DNA from: Balneolaceae bacterium
GTDB taxonomy: Bacteria > Bacteroidota > Rhodothermia > Balneolales > Balneolaceae
DNA: 16,304 bases
Assembly (NCBI GenBank): GCA_007129085.1
Contig: SKWF01000291.1
Coordinates: forward strand, 1-16,304
Direction of reading: 5' to 3'
The stretch's first letter is position 1. Every line of letters begins with the position of its first letter. The notes under the pieces are model-generated. The model saw only the letters and a program-made list of their open reading frames with translations. It was not told the DNA's origin and ran no database searches. This document shows, in pieces, positions 1 to 9,613 of the stretch. The translations under genes were made by a program, and so were the position numbers.

Positions 1-1640
1 GGCGAAGCGGTTCGGCTCGACAGGTCGTACTCGTAAATATTTGGGATTCCATTTTGATCCGAAACGAAAACCAAGCGTCCATCTGCGGTTAATGCAGGCT
101 GGGATTCTGACCAGTTGGGAGTATTGGTTAAACGTTCAATTCTATTTGCATCAACCCGAATAGAGTAGAGATCTGTCTCGAAAAAGTCGTCGCTTATCAT
201 CCCGGAAAATCCGGCAAGCTTCTCATGCGGACGAAGGTTTCCACCTCTGTTGGATACAAAATAGATGGTTTCAGAATCGGGACCCCAGGCGGGTTCTTTG
301 TCACTAAATACATCGCCGGTTAGATTTTGGAAGTCTCCATCCTCGAGATTGTAAACAAAAATATCCTGATAGGGGCCAATATTGCCATCAAAGGCAATTT
401 TTTCACCATCTGGCGACCACGCTACAGAGTTGATGGCGTCGAGCGTGGGAAACCGGGTAGTGGTGGAATTCCCGGTTTCAACATTTACAATAGCAAGGTT
501 GTACCTACCCTGCGATTTACTTGAAAGCGCAATTTTTTGCCCGTCGGGTGACCACGAAAGGTTTGGGTTAAGGATGTTGAGTTCCTCAAACATCGGATTA
601 TCTGATCCGCTAATTAACGTTTTGATCCGCTCTCCGCTATTTGCATCTACAATAACAACATCAAACACATTTCTGCGATTGGTAATCATTGCAATGCGGT
701 CTCCATTTGGGGAGATTGCAGGGCTGGTATTGTAAGAGCCTGACCGTGCACGGGTTGTAACCTGTGATGCAATATTTTGAAGGGATTGCCGCTCTGCTAC
801 TTCCGGGAAATATCTATTCCGATAAAACTCTCTCCAGCGTCGGGAAAGTTCGTCAATTTCAATACCAAGCGATTGCTGCAGGGATTGTTGGATATTCCGA
901 TTTGTATTAATCCGCTGCATGATTTCGGTAATTTTTGGCCTCCCGTATTCAGCTTCTATATAGTACCAAAACGACTGTCCGCCACGATAGGCAAAAAATC
1001 CACCCAATCTGTTGAGCGGCGGTAAATACTGATTTAATACCGCATCACGCATAAACATGTCGGTTTGGGTATCCCACCCCTGGGCCATATACTCAGCTAA
1101 CCCCTCTTCAAACCAAAGGGGGAAACGGAGTTGAATATTGTTTTGAATGATCGACTGAACATTACCACCGTAGTAAACATCGTTTATATAGGCGTGAACT
1201 AGCTCATGCTGTAACGTTCGCCTGAAATCGATGTAATCCCCCATAAAGGGTTGGGTCATCCGATTTTTGAACTTATCGGTAACACCGCCAATTCCCTGGG
1301 CGTCAACGGGAAGTCGCACAACGTTGGTTTGCGAAAAGTCGCTGTGCGAATCATAAATAATGACCGGAATTCTGTCGGTAAGCTGCGATCCCAAATCTTC
1401 CTGGAGCTGTTTGAGTGACGATTCTACCGTTTCGGCCGTAAATTGCGCGAGGTGGTAGTTTTTGGAATCGTAATAGTAGATATCGAAATGTTCGGTTTCG
1501 ATAAATCTCCAGTCGAATGTGTCATACTGAACACGATTCTTTCCAAAATAAAAATATTGGGCATAGAGATTTTCTACTGCTACAGTTCCGAGAAAAATTG
1601 CGAGTGTAGATAGTAAAAGTAGCTTTTTCAATGATGGCAT
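1..1640 (-). CDS. Secreted gluzincin metallopeptidase with TolB-like beta-propeller (C-terminus cut by window edge)
   Basis: This gene is open to the left edge, and 546 codons are visible. The ATG at 1640 is 12 nt after the rnr stop, which is in the same frame, so no upstream start is available. Residues 1-27 look like a Sec signal peptide (KK, a hydrophobic run, then a cut after LYA). Residues ~30-270 resemble the peptidase MA-like fold. HELVH at 145-149 is the HExxH zinc and catalytic motif, and WFEEGLAEY at 176-184 supplies the third ligand, probably Glu179. From ~300 onward there are at least five WD40-like/TolB PD40 blades (ISPNGDRIAM, WSPDGQKIAL, WSPDGEKIAF, WGPDSETIYF and a last one near the edge). 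I infer a periplasmic or surface zinc peptidase whose propeller binds protein or glycan. The substrate is unknown. It is the last visible gene of the operon. The motifs are clear, but the exact subfamily is not. Confidence 0.85.
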   Translation of the reverse strand, partial: MPSLKKLLLLSTLAIFLGTVAVENLYAQYFYFGKNRVQYDTFDWRFIETEHFDIYYYDSKNYHLAQFTAETVESSLKQLQEDLGSQLTDRIPVIIYDSHSDFSQTNVVRLPVDAQGIGGVTDKFKNRMTQPFMGDYIDFRRTLQHELVHAYINDVYYGGNVQSIIQNNIQLRFPLWFEEGLAEYMAQGWDTQTDMFMRDAVLNQYLPPLNRLGGFFAYRGGQSFWYYIEAEYGRPKITEIMQRINTNRNIQQSLQQSLGIEIDELSRRWREFYRNRYFPEVAERQSLQNIASQVTTRARSGSYNTSPAISPNGDRIAMITNRRNVFDVVIVDANSGERIKTLISGSDNPMFEELNILNPNLSWSPDGQKIALSSKSQGRYNLAIVNVETGNSTTTRFPTLDAINSVAWSPDGEKIAFDGNIGPYQDIFVYNLEDGDFQNLTGDVFSDKEPAWGPDSETIYFVSNRGGNLRPHEKLAGFSGMISDDFFETDLYSIRVDANRIERLTNTPNWSESQPALTADGRLVFVSDQNGIPNIYEYDLSSRTAS

Positions 1641-1652
1641 ATAAGTCGATGT

Positions 1653-3794
1653 TTAGAAATCGGCGATAGTAAGATCGATCTGGCGTCGGCCCAAATCGGT
1701 ATTTGTAACTTTAATCTTGATTGAGTCACCCAGCCGGTATTTTTTACCTTTCGAGCGGCCCGTTAAACAGTGCATTTCAGGGTTGTACACGTAATAATCA
1801 TCTTTCAGGTCACTAACGCGAACCATACCTTCACAGTATATATCATTGATTAAAACATAAATTCCGTTTTCGGTAACGCCGCTTATTACTCCGGTAAAAT
1901 CCTGTCCGAGTCGTTCCGACAGATATTCAACCTGTTTTAGTTTTACGGAATCTCGTTCTGCTTCTACAGCATAACGCTCACGTTCGCTGCAATATTCACC
2001 ACTGTCTAAAAGCTCATCATAGGTGTATTCCGTTCCACCCGAGCTGTATCTTTTTAGAAGTCGGTGAACAATTACATCAGGGTAACGCCGAATTGGGCTG
2101 GTAAAATGTGCGTAGTCAGAAAATCCTAATCCAAAGTGCCCAATATTTTTAGGGCTGTATTCAGCTTTCGACATTGCACGGAGCATCAGGCCGTTAATAA
2201 TATTCTCAAGCGATGTGTCTTCCACCTCTTCCAAAAGTGAATTGATTTGTTTAGAGGTGACTTTCCCTTTGATATCAAAATTTACACCTATCGGCTTCGC
2301 TGTCTCTTTAATGTTTTGCAGTTTTTCAAGATCAGGCTCGCCGTGTACCCGATAGAAGAACGGGTGATCATCTTTCGATTTCTTTGTCCGTAGATTTTTT
2401 ACGTGAAGGGCCACGGTTTTGTTGGCCATCAACATGCACTCTTCAATGAGTTTGTGTGCAAATATTCGCTCTTTAATTATTACATCCACCGGCTTGCCAT
2501 TATCGTCCAGCACGAATTTTGGCTCCGGAGTTTCGAACTTAATCGACCCTTCTCTAAATCGTTTATCGAGCAGAGTATGCGCCAGCTTTTCGAGCATTTT
2601 TAACTCCGGCTCAAACTCGTGCTGTTTTTTGCCATCCAGAATGTCTTGAACTTCATCGTAAACAAAGCGCTCCTTGGAGTGAATAACCGTCTCTTTGATG
2701 GAGTGATTAACTAACTTTCCGTTTGGTGCAATTTCCATAAAGCAGCTGTAGGCCAATTTATCTTCATTAGGCCGTAAACTGCAGAGGCCGTTACTGAGTC
2801 GTTCCGGCAGCATGGAAATTGTACGGTCTACCAGATATACGCTTGTTCCACGGTGATACGCCTCTTCATCTAAAATTGATTCGCGCGGCATGTAATAGGT
2901 TACATCCGCAATGTGTACTCCGAGATAGTAGTTCCCATTGTCGAGAATTTTTATGCTCAATCCGTCATCAAAATCTTTGGCATCGGCGGGATCGATTGTA
3001 ACCACCGCATCGTCTCGCATATCGAGCCGACGATCGATCTCTTTTTGTGGGATTTCGTCTGGAATCTGTTCGGCATAGTCAAAAACCTCTTTCGGGAAGT
3101 CGGCTTCGAACTGTTTTTCTGCCAGTATGGAGAGGATATTTGCTTCGTTTGATCCCGCCTCACCCAGTCGACTCTGAATTTTCCCTTGTGGATACGCGCC
3201 TTTATTGTCCCAATTAACCAGGGAAAAGGTTACTTTTTCGCCCGGTTTTGCTCCATTCAGGTCGTTCTTTTCAACGAAAAAATCGACCCGGCTCGATTGT
3301 TGATCCGGTTTGATGATATAGGTGTTTTTCGCTTCTTGATGAAGCACACCTACAAAAATGGATTTTGCACGTTTTACCACGCTTTCAATTTTACCGATAG
3401 CTTTTCCGCTTTTTTTGTGGTAGCCCGTTAATTTTACCTCAACGGTATCCCCATCGAGGGCGGTTGCCATCTGGCGGCTCGGTATTTTAATATCTTCATC
3501 ACGCCCTTCAACGATTACATAACCATCACCCCGGCTTGTTACATCAAGCTTTCCGGTAAGTGTATCTTTATCTTTAACGGCAACTTCATTCAGCCGAACT
3601 AAATTTCCTTTGCTAACCCGTACAATTTCGAGCTGTTTTAAGCGATTTACCGCCTGTTTAAGCTTTTTTGCTGCTTTTTTTGATGTTAATCCAAGGGAAT
3701 CTCCGAGTATGGGAACCGGTATGGATGCATCCGGGTAGGACTTTAAAATCTCTATGATCTGTTTTTCTATAGAACTTAAATTGTTCTTGCTCAT
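1653..3794 (-). CDS. rnr: Ribonuclease R
   Basis: This is a 3'-to-5' exoribonuclease of the RNase II/R family, 713 aa. It degrades structured RNA, rRNA fragments and defective mRNA in the cytoplasm. The domain order is complete: an N-terminal winged-helix segment (~6-65), cold-shock/OB domains (~75-235), the catalytic RNB domain (~250-580) and a C-terminal S1 domain (~632-710). The metal-binding motif DPADAKDFDD is at 268-277, with Asp268, Asp274, Asp276 and Asp277 matching the RNase II catalytic aspartates. The RNB C-terminal signature HFTSPIRRYPD is at 563-573. The start is fixed by an in-frame stop (TAG at 3798-3800) just upstream. The leader TATATAACAATAGATA has no Shine-Dalgarno sequence. 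The gene lies 21 nt after tamB and 12 nt before the metallopeptidase gene, within the same operon. Unlike E. coli RNase R it lacks a long basic tail after S1. Confidence 0.97.
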   Translation of the reverse strand: MSKNNLSSIEKQIIEILKSYPDASIPVPILGDSLGLTSKKAAKKLKQAVNRLKQLEIVRVSKGNLVRLNEVAVKDKDTLTGKLDVTSRGDGYVIVEGRDEDIKIPSRQMATALDGDTVEVKLTGYHKKSGKAIGKIESVVKRAKSIFVGVLHQEAKNTYIIKPDQQSSRVDFFVEKNDLNGAKPGEKVTFSLVNWDNKGAYPQGKIQSRLGEAGSNEANILSILAEKQFEADFPKEVFDYAEQIPDEIPQKEIDRRLDMRDDAVVTIDPADAKDFDDGLSIKILDNGNYYLGVHIADVTYYMPRESILDEEAYHRGTSVYLVDRTISMLPERLSNGLCSLRPNEDKLAYSCFMEIAPNGKLVNHSIKETVIHSKERFVYDEVQDILDGKKQHEFEPELKMLEKLAHTLLDKRFREGSIKFETPEPKFVLDDNGKPVDVIIKERIFAHKLIEECMLMANKTVALHVKNLRTKKSKDDHPFFYRVHGEPDLEKLQNIKETAKPIGVNFDIKGKVTSKQINSLLEEVEDTSLENIINGLMLRAMSKAEYSPKNIGHFGLGFSDYAHFTSPIRRYPDVIVHRLLKRYSSGGTEYTYDELLDSGEYCSERERYAVEAERDSVKLKQVEYLSERLGQDFTGVISGVTENGIYVLINDIYCEGMVRVSDLKDDYYVYNPEMHCLTGRSKGKKYRLGDSIKIKVTNTDLGRRQIDLTIADF

Positions 3795-3815
3795 TATCTA
3801 TTGTTATATAAATTT

Positions 3816-6800
3816 TTAATTATCTACCAACGATTCTTCGTCTTCTGGCTCCTCAGCGTCCATTCCAAATAGTCGCCGGAATGAATATGAAATTCGCTGT
3901 CGTAAATTTTGCCAGGTATTAAATTGAAATTCAGCCTCCAATCCCATTCCATTCATCTCCTGAGTTTGGCTTGTTGAGATATCTCTTTCAGCCAATGTTA
4001 TATCTTGCCGGTGGAAAGCTGTTACTGAGAATATACGATTAATTCTGTAGGTCGCACCTAAGTCGCCAATATTTGATTGCTGGCCCGCAACTTGCCCTTC
4101 ACGGCGCAGGATAAACCGGTCATCAAACAAACGAAGAGCAACGTCTAAATCAACCCCGAATTCGTAATCGCTATCTTGTCCACCAATTCTGTTTTGGGTG
4201 ATATTAACATCCACATCAAACACAACGTCATCTGTTAACAGAGCGTTTATTTGATTTGATAGCAGTGGGCTGATTATCTGGCTGGAGAGCAACGGGTTTA
4301 CGATAGCTCCGGTTCCTGTAATTCCCTCACCGAGTCCTGCCGTTTGAGATTGTGCCGATGGTACAAAGTTCCCGGTTAACAAAATAGCGAATGCCTGCAG
4401 CAGTTTTTCATCTTCATTTTGGTTGATCCGGTTGATCTGCGCAGAAATTGTAGGATCAACTGTACCATCAATTCCGCCGGGAACCTGGAAGAAAAAGTTA
4501 TTCTCTACGGATGAAATTGTGCCGCCAATTTCGAGAACGAGGTCGAGGGGAATCCGTTGAAAAGATTCGGTGGGGAGGAGGCTCGAAATATTAGGCCGTG
4601 CCCTGTATGAGGCATCAATATTTAAATTCGCGTCTACTAAGTCGCCCTGCCAGCTAATGCTGCCACCCTCCCTAAGCGAAAATCGCCGGGTAATTATGTC
4701 GCCGCCAACAAACTGGTAATCTCCATCCTGAATGTTAAAACGGCCGAACATGCTTAAATCCTGATCTTCAAGAAGCAACCGAACCTGGCCGGTACCAGAG
4801 GCGTTCATCTCTTCGTTGGTAACAGGGTCAAAAATCAGTTGAACATCAATTGGGTCATTGGCAATAAACTGCAAATCCATGGTGAACAGCTCAACGAAGG
4901 TTAAATCTTCCTGTTCATCATCGTTATTATTTCCATTTATATCATTTTCATCAACTTCAAGGCCGGTGAGATCCGGGAGGTCGAAAGATTCAACAAACTG
5001 TATGAATCTCCGATCTTGCTCAAATTCTGTCTGCTCTCGCAAGGGGATGGATATCCGTGAATCGGATGAGAGAATAACGGTTTGAGTAGTGCGCAGAAAT
5101 GGATCTAAATTGGTGCCGGTAATAGTGGCCTGGCCGGTACCGTAAAGACTCGAGTAGAACGGCACATCCGGATCGGGCTGATTATTCATGAAATGGAGAT
5201 CATCCAGATCGAGTGTTAAATCGAGAATGGTAATAGGGCTAAAGTCATCCAAATCCACCTGCCCGGAAAGCGTGCCCGTGCCACCTCGTCTATCAGCTAA
5301 AGTCATGTCGTTAAACAGAAGCCCATCTTCTCGGTTGAAGACCAGTTCTCCGTCAATAGTGTAGTCTACATTTGTGAAAAATGGTTTGGCGTGGACGTCA
5401 TCGATATCAAACGTTGAACTAAAATCGTAATCGGATGCATTTCCGCGAATAAAACCCGTGCCCGATGCACGCCCGTTAGCCTCGGTAATAATAGTGGGGA
5501 CAATAAATGTAACAATCCATAAATCTACTTCACGAAGATCAGCATCGAAATAGAACAGATCTTCGTCTTCATCTGCCGCCATTGGAGATTTGAAAAACCC
5601 GCTTAACTGTAAGTCCTGGCCAACTCCATTGTTATCCTCCAGGTAGGAGCTGTATTTTTCGGGATCTGTGTAGACGTGAATATCGGTATCAAACTGATTC
5701 TCTTCCCGGTTGAAGGTTGAAGTGAGGGAAACATCACCAATTACCCGGTTATTGATGCGGCCATTATCTACAGTTAATTCCCCTTCGAGAGATGGATTGT
5801 TGGCGAGTGTACGGCTGGTAAAAGCGCCATCGATAGTACCCGAAAATTGAACACGTCCTCCAATAAGGTCGGAAATTCTACTCAGGTCAAAATTTTCGAC
5901 AATATATTCCACCGAATCATCTTCATTATCGCTGAATGTACCGTTAATTTTCAAAAGGTCTGATTCACTGCCGATGGCAAAATCATCGAACGTGAGAGTA
6001 TTATCATCCCTGTAAATAATTTTTTGGCCACCCGAAATAAGCCACTCATAATTGGGGCTGCCGAGTGATAGCTGATCAACTTCCATAACAAAGCGATCAT
6101 CAAAAAGGTAGGCGTTTATAGAGCTTTGGTAGGCTAATTCTCCGGCAATTTGGGAAGCTTTCTGGTTGATGGAGATCGTATCATTTTCCATGCTGAACGA
6201 GAGGGATGCGTCCTCAATATCTGTGTTGCCGAAAATTGTAGAGTTCGCCGATGTTACCTCCGCACTGAAAATACTGCCACTTTTTAGGGTTTCGTTGTAG
6301 TTAAATGACCCTGTAAATGCAGCGTCAAAATCTGTGGTTTGATGATCTGCGTAGCTAAAATGCTCCTCGGAAAGATCGGAGCGGATGGCAAGCTGCTCTT
6401 TGGTGGCCGTTGCGTGAAAGTTGATTCGCGCGGCACTTTCTAACGTAGGTAAATCGGGCAGGTACAGCCTAAGCAGAGGGAGATCTTTCAGCGTTAAATT
6501 TCCATCAAGTTCAATGGGAGTGTACTCTTCGTCTTCAGCCAGAACAGAAAAAAGTTGCTCTTCGTCGGGCTCTATAAAAAGAAGTTCTTCAGAAACCCGA
6601 CGTTGAAAATAACCGGCCCAGTGCTCGGCAATCTCTCCGATTTTTGTGGGGATAATGGTACCGGTTAACTCTCCATCAAAAAAGGAGCTTGTAAATCGGA
6701 GTGTTCGCCGGTCGAGCTCGGGCGAGTCGATATCAAGATAGAGTTGGTGGGGGCGAAGTGTATCTTCATTGATGGTAGATTCGGAAATTTCAAAACTGAT

Positions 6801-8510
6801 GCGTCCCTGCAGGTCATCAATAGTTTTTCCATTCAGGTTGGTGGAAAAACGTCCGTTAAAATTTGATGAACTGTATGGCAGATCGTGCAGATAATTGGTG
6901 ACATTCAGATTTTGGACTCCCCCATCAATATTCAGGGTTAGCAGTTCATCAATAAAACTAATGGAGCCACCGGTTTCCAACTCTAATTGTTCATCTTCGG
7001 CGAAGAGTGAAAAATCTATATTCCGATTGTTGTAAGTGAAATCTAAATCGCCGGTTTTAAAGTAATACCGGCTGTAGTTGCTTTCGGTTAAATTGATACT
7101 TCCTTGCAGATTTGCTCGGTCGTCCAGACCGTAACCTTCGGCAAAAAACGATCCGTTTAACACGGAGGTTTGCAGAGTATCATTTGGAATGAATGGGGAG
7201 ATATCGAGGGAGTCTAAATCTGCTGAAACGTTATAAAAAAGGGTGTCGGCGTGTGCGAATTCTCCGTTAAACTGCATGTTGCCGGCAGAAGTTTCGAAAG
7301 ACAAGTCTGCATCAGTATTCTGTAAATCTCCACGTACGGTTCCGCGAACAATTTTGGTTTGATACTGTTCGAAATCGTACTGCGGGAGCTGTAATTGAGT
7401 TTCGGTAATCCAGCCAATTTCACCGGGATAGAGAACCATGTTATCGAGGGTGAAATCGTATGAAAAATTGTTCTCCAAAATATTTTGCAGCTCACCGGAG
7501 GCCATGATGGAAGATTCGCCCAGTGAGAGATTAAACCGATCAACAAAGAGTGATTCAAACGTCCCTTCAACCAATAACTCCAGAACGATATTGCTTTCAG
7601 GAGCGGGAAAATCGGGAACCAGCATTTCAAAAATTTCCGGTTGCAAAGTGGACTGCTGAAATTCTACCCGGTATTCTGCGGCCAAAAGTTCATCAACTAC
7701 ATTGGGAGAAAACAGGTCTACCGAAGTGGCTTCGGCGGTAAAGTCGATATCGGCCGTGTTTGTTCTAAGGCGAACTCCGTTTAGCTCAAAAAAGTGTCCA
7801 TCATTAAATAACTGACCGCTGAACTGCATTGTACCAACGGCTTGGCGGGGAACGTCAGCTTCGAAATTTAGAATATCTACAAAAAACTGTCGGTCGGAGC
7901 TCTCTACAATAAATCCGGTTTGAATATCTTTTACTCGAGACGGTGTGGAGATTCCCAGCCAATCGGGTAGTTTAATGGATTCGTCTAAGTTTAATTCGCC
8001 ATCGTAAATGGTAACAGCCGGCGCGTAAATGTTATACTGGTAGAATATATCGGGATCGGTTGGAGTGGTAGATCGTGTTTCGGCTGTGCGGCTTTTGGGG
8101 GTGAAAATGGTTTGAAGTGTGAGTTCATCATCCCGGGAGGCGATGGTTGCTTTTGGGGAGTGGAGTTCGAATTGAGTTATATCAATCTCTTGCTGCAACA
8201 GGCTCCAGAGATTTACGGAAATCGATCCCTGCCGAAGCTCGAGAACGACCTTTTTATCATCCGGCGCATAAAATTCAACATCGTACAGGTCAGCCCGGAA
8301 TGGTATAAAACCGCCGAGCCTTTCGATCTGCACGGTTCCTTTAAAATCACTGTTGAACGTATCAACAATTTGCTCTTTAATATACTCTTTGCTTTGGGGA
8401 AGTTGCAGCCCTGCCAGCAGCAGCGCAGTTATAAACACAACGGCTACAAAAAGGTAGCCGATGGTTTTCCAAAATAGGTTCCAAAGGTTATATATCCAGC
8501 GTACAATCAA
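3816..8510 (-). CDS. tamB: TamB-like translocation/assembly module protein (DUF490, AsmA-like/bridge-type lipid transfer family)
   Basis: At 1564 aa this is the largest gene here. Residues ~13-36 form one N-terminal membrane anchor (aromatic-rich, then FVAVVFITALLLAGL). A very long beta-rich, Asp/Asn/Ser-rich region follows, as expected for a periplasmic hydrophobic groove. The C-terminal DUF490/TamB domain (~1200-1540) is recognisable from GRFNIQDGDYQF at ~1250, followed by ITRRFSLREGGSISWQGD and ANLNIDASYRAR. Family members span the periplasm and act in outer-membrane protein assembly or phospholipid transfer, usually with a BamA-like partner (TamA). No partner gene is visible here. The start is TTG at 8510, 11 nt after the aroB stop. 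The frame has no Met for hundreds of codons, and TTG comes directly before the anchor helix, so TTG is the best choice. The 1564-aa length exceeds that of the proteobacterial protein (about 1260 aa in E. coli). Confidence 0.88.
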   Translation of the reverse strand: MIVRWIYNLWNLFWKTIGYLFVAVVFITALLLAGLQLPQSKEYIKEQIVDTFNSDFKGTVQIERLGGFIPFRADLYDVEFYAPDDKKVVLELRQGSISVNLWSLLQQEIDITQFELHSPKATIASRDDELTLQTIFTPKSRTAETRSTTPTDPDIFYQYNIYAPAVTIYDGELNLDESIKLPDWLGISTPSRVKDIQTGFIVESSDRQFFVDILNFEADVPRQAVGTMQFSGQLFNDGHFFELNGVRLRTNTADIDFTAEATSVDLFSPNVVDELLAAEYRVEFQQSTLQPEIFEMLVPDFPAPESNIVLELLVEGTFESLFVDRFNLSLGESSIMASGELQNILENNFSYDFTLDNMVLYPGEIGWITETQLQLPQYDFEQYQTKIVRGTVRGDLQNTDADLSFETSAGNMQFNGEFAHADTLFYNVSADLDSLDISPFIPNDTLQTSVLNGSFFAEGYGLDDRANLQGSINLTESNYSRYYFKTGDLDFTYNNRNIDFSLFAEDEQLELETGGSISFIDELLTLNIDGGVQNLNVTNYLHDLPYSSSNFNGRFSTNLNGKTIDDLQGRISFEISESTINEDTLRPHQLYLDIDSPELDRRTLRFTSSFFDGELTGTIIPTKIGEIAEHWAGYFQRRVSEELLFIEPDEEQLFSVLAEDEEYTPIELDGNLTLKDLPLLRLYLPDLPTLESAARINFHATATKEQLAIRSDLSEEHFSYADHQTTDFDAAFTGSFNYNETLKSGSIFSAEVTSANSTIFGNTDIEDASLSFSMENDTISINQKASQIAGELAYQSSINAYLFDDRFVMEVDQLSLGSPNYEWLISGGQKIIYRDDNTLTFDDFAIGSESDLLKINGTFSDNEDDSVEYIVENFDLSRISDLIGGRVQFSGTIDGAFTSRTLANNPSLEGELTVDNGRINNRVIGDVSLTSTFNREENQFDTDIHVYTDPEKYSSYLEDNNGVGQDLQLSGFFKSPMAADEDEDLFYFDADLREVDLWIVTFIVPTIITEANGRASGTGFIRGNASDYDFSSTFDIDDVHAKPFFTNVDYTIDGELVFNREDGLLFNDMTLADRRGGTGTLSGQVDLDDFSPITILDLTLDLDDLHFMNNQPDPDVPFYSSLYGTGQATITGTNLDPFLRTTQTVILSSDSRISIPLREQTEFEQDRRFIQFVESFDLPDLTGLEVDENDINGNNNDDEQEDLTFVELFTMDLQFIANDPIDVQLIFDPVTNEEMNASGTGQVRLLLEDQDLSMFGRFNIQDGDYQFVGGDIITRRFSLREGGSISWQGDLVDANLNIDASYRARPNISSLLPTESFQRIPLDLVLEIGGTISSVENNFFFQVPGGIDGTVDPTISAQINRINQNEDEKLLQAFAILLTGNFVPSAQSQTAGLGEGITGTGAIVNPLLSSQIISPLLSNQINALLTDDVVFDVDVNITQNRIGGQDSDYEFGVDLDVALRLFDDRFILRREGQVAGQQSNIGDLGATYRINRIFSVTAFHRQDITLAERDISTSQTQEMNGMGLEAEFQFNTWQNLRQRISYSFRRLFGMDAEEPEDEESLVDN

Positions 8511-8521
8511 CGTGAGAAAAT

Positions 8522-9613
8522 TTAAAGCTCTTTTAAGGCGGCAAGCCAGGAATCAGCAATCTGTGTTTCGTCTTTAACTGTTCGTAACACAGGATGTTGC
8601 CATCCTTTCAATAAAATAAATCGAATGTGTTCGTTTACCATCTTTTTGTCGGACTTCATGTATTCGATCAATCGATCTCGATTTAACGAATCTGATGAAA
8701 CCCCAAAGTTGTATAACGGCCTGAATGTGCGAATTGATCTGTCGTCAATCGAGAATCCTACCCGGTTCGACAGGTCTATAGCCGCCAACATGCCTAAAAA
8801 TACGGCTTCTCCATGACTAATCTGATCGAAATCTGCAGCTTTTTCCAAGGCGTGGGCAAAGGTGTGGCCAAAGTTTAAAAATGCGCGAACACCTCCTTCA
8901 AACTCATCTTTTTGTACAATATCAACCTTGACGCCCATACATAGTTCGATAAGTTTAATAAGCTCTTGTTGATCCACTTGCCGGAGATCCTCTTCAAAAA
9001 AGAGCTCAGACATTTCAAAAATGTCACTATTGCTGATGGCGCCATATTTTAAAATTTCACTCAAGCCATTGATCCACTCTTTCCTCGGCAATGTTTGCAG
9101 AAATTGAGTATCGGCCACAACCATTTCGGGTTGATAAAATGCCCCGATCAAATTTTTACCCGTTTCGTGGTTAATTCCCGTCTTTCCTCCAATGGAACTG
9201 TCTACCATAGCCAGCACCGTTGTAGGGACGTGAATGAGCGGAATGCCCCGGAGTGCAGAGGATGCTGCAAATCCGGACAGGTCTCCGGTGATTCCGCCAC
9301 CAACTGCTACAAGCGGGGTGTTTCGCCGAACGCCGTTTTTAAGCAAAAAATTAACGGCTACTTGCCACTGTTTTATCGATTTACTTTTTTCGCCCTCAGG
9401 GATGATGAAGCTTCTGTATGGCAATCCAATTTCGTCAAATATCTGTTTTAGTTTGGGTTGATGGTGTTTCCATACATTTTCATCTACAAACAGAAAACAG
9501 GCGGGTGCCGATGAGTTGTCGAAATACGTTTTCAGCGCTTCATCAACAATGTTGAAACCTACGGAAACCGGGTAATCACCCGCTGCGGATTTTACGGTAA
9601 GTTTAGTGCTCAT
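8522..9613 (-). CDS. aroB: 3-dehydroquinate synthase
   Basis: This is the second enzyme of the shikimate pathway. It converts DAHP to 3-dehydroquinate with catalytic NAD+ and a divalent metal. The length of 363 aa is usual for the family. Visible motifs are GGGITGD at 105-111 (NAD-binding glycine loop), PTTVLAMVDSSIGGKTGIN at 130-148 (substrate and NAD binding), and the metal ligands Glu186 (GLSEILKYG), His250 (NFGHTFAHALE) and His267 (ISHGEAV). Lys152-type residues around GKNLIGAF are kept. The ATG lies inside the aroK 3' end (11-nt overlap), which implies translational coupling, and tamB follows after 11 nt. The aroK-aroB pairing supports joint supply of chorismate precursors. Nothing looks degraded. 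Confidence 0.97.
   Translation of the reverse strand: MSTKLTVKSAAGDYPVSVGFNIVDEALKTYFDNSSAPACFLFVDENVWKHHQPKLKQIFDEIGLPYRSFIIPEGEKSKSIKQWQVAVNFLLKNGVRRNTPLVAVGGGITGDLSGFAASSALRGIPLIHVPTTVLAMVDSSIGGKTGINHETGKNLIGAFYQPEMVVADTQFLQTLPRKEWINGLSEILKYGAISNSDIFEMSELFFEEDLRQVDQQELIKLIELCMGVKVDIVQKDEFEGGVRAFLNFGHTFAHALEKAADFDQISHGEAVFLGMLAAIDLSNRVGFSIDDRSIRTFRPLYNFGVSSDSLNRDRLIEYMKSDKKMVNEHIRFILLKGWQHPVLRTVKDETQIADSWLAALKEL

Noticed and set aside
327..1025. Plus-strand ORFs of 65, 117 and 82 codons
   Set aside because: They lie antisense to the metallopeptidase-propeller gene, whose motifs are clear. Their translations show no recognisable domain.
7214..7630. 138-codon minus-strand ORF inside tamB in another frame
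   Set aside because: It is a frame-shifted shadow of tamB. The tamB frame is continuous and has the expected composition through this stretch.
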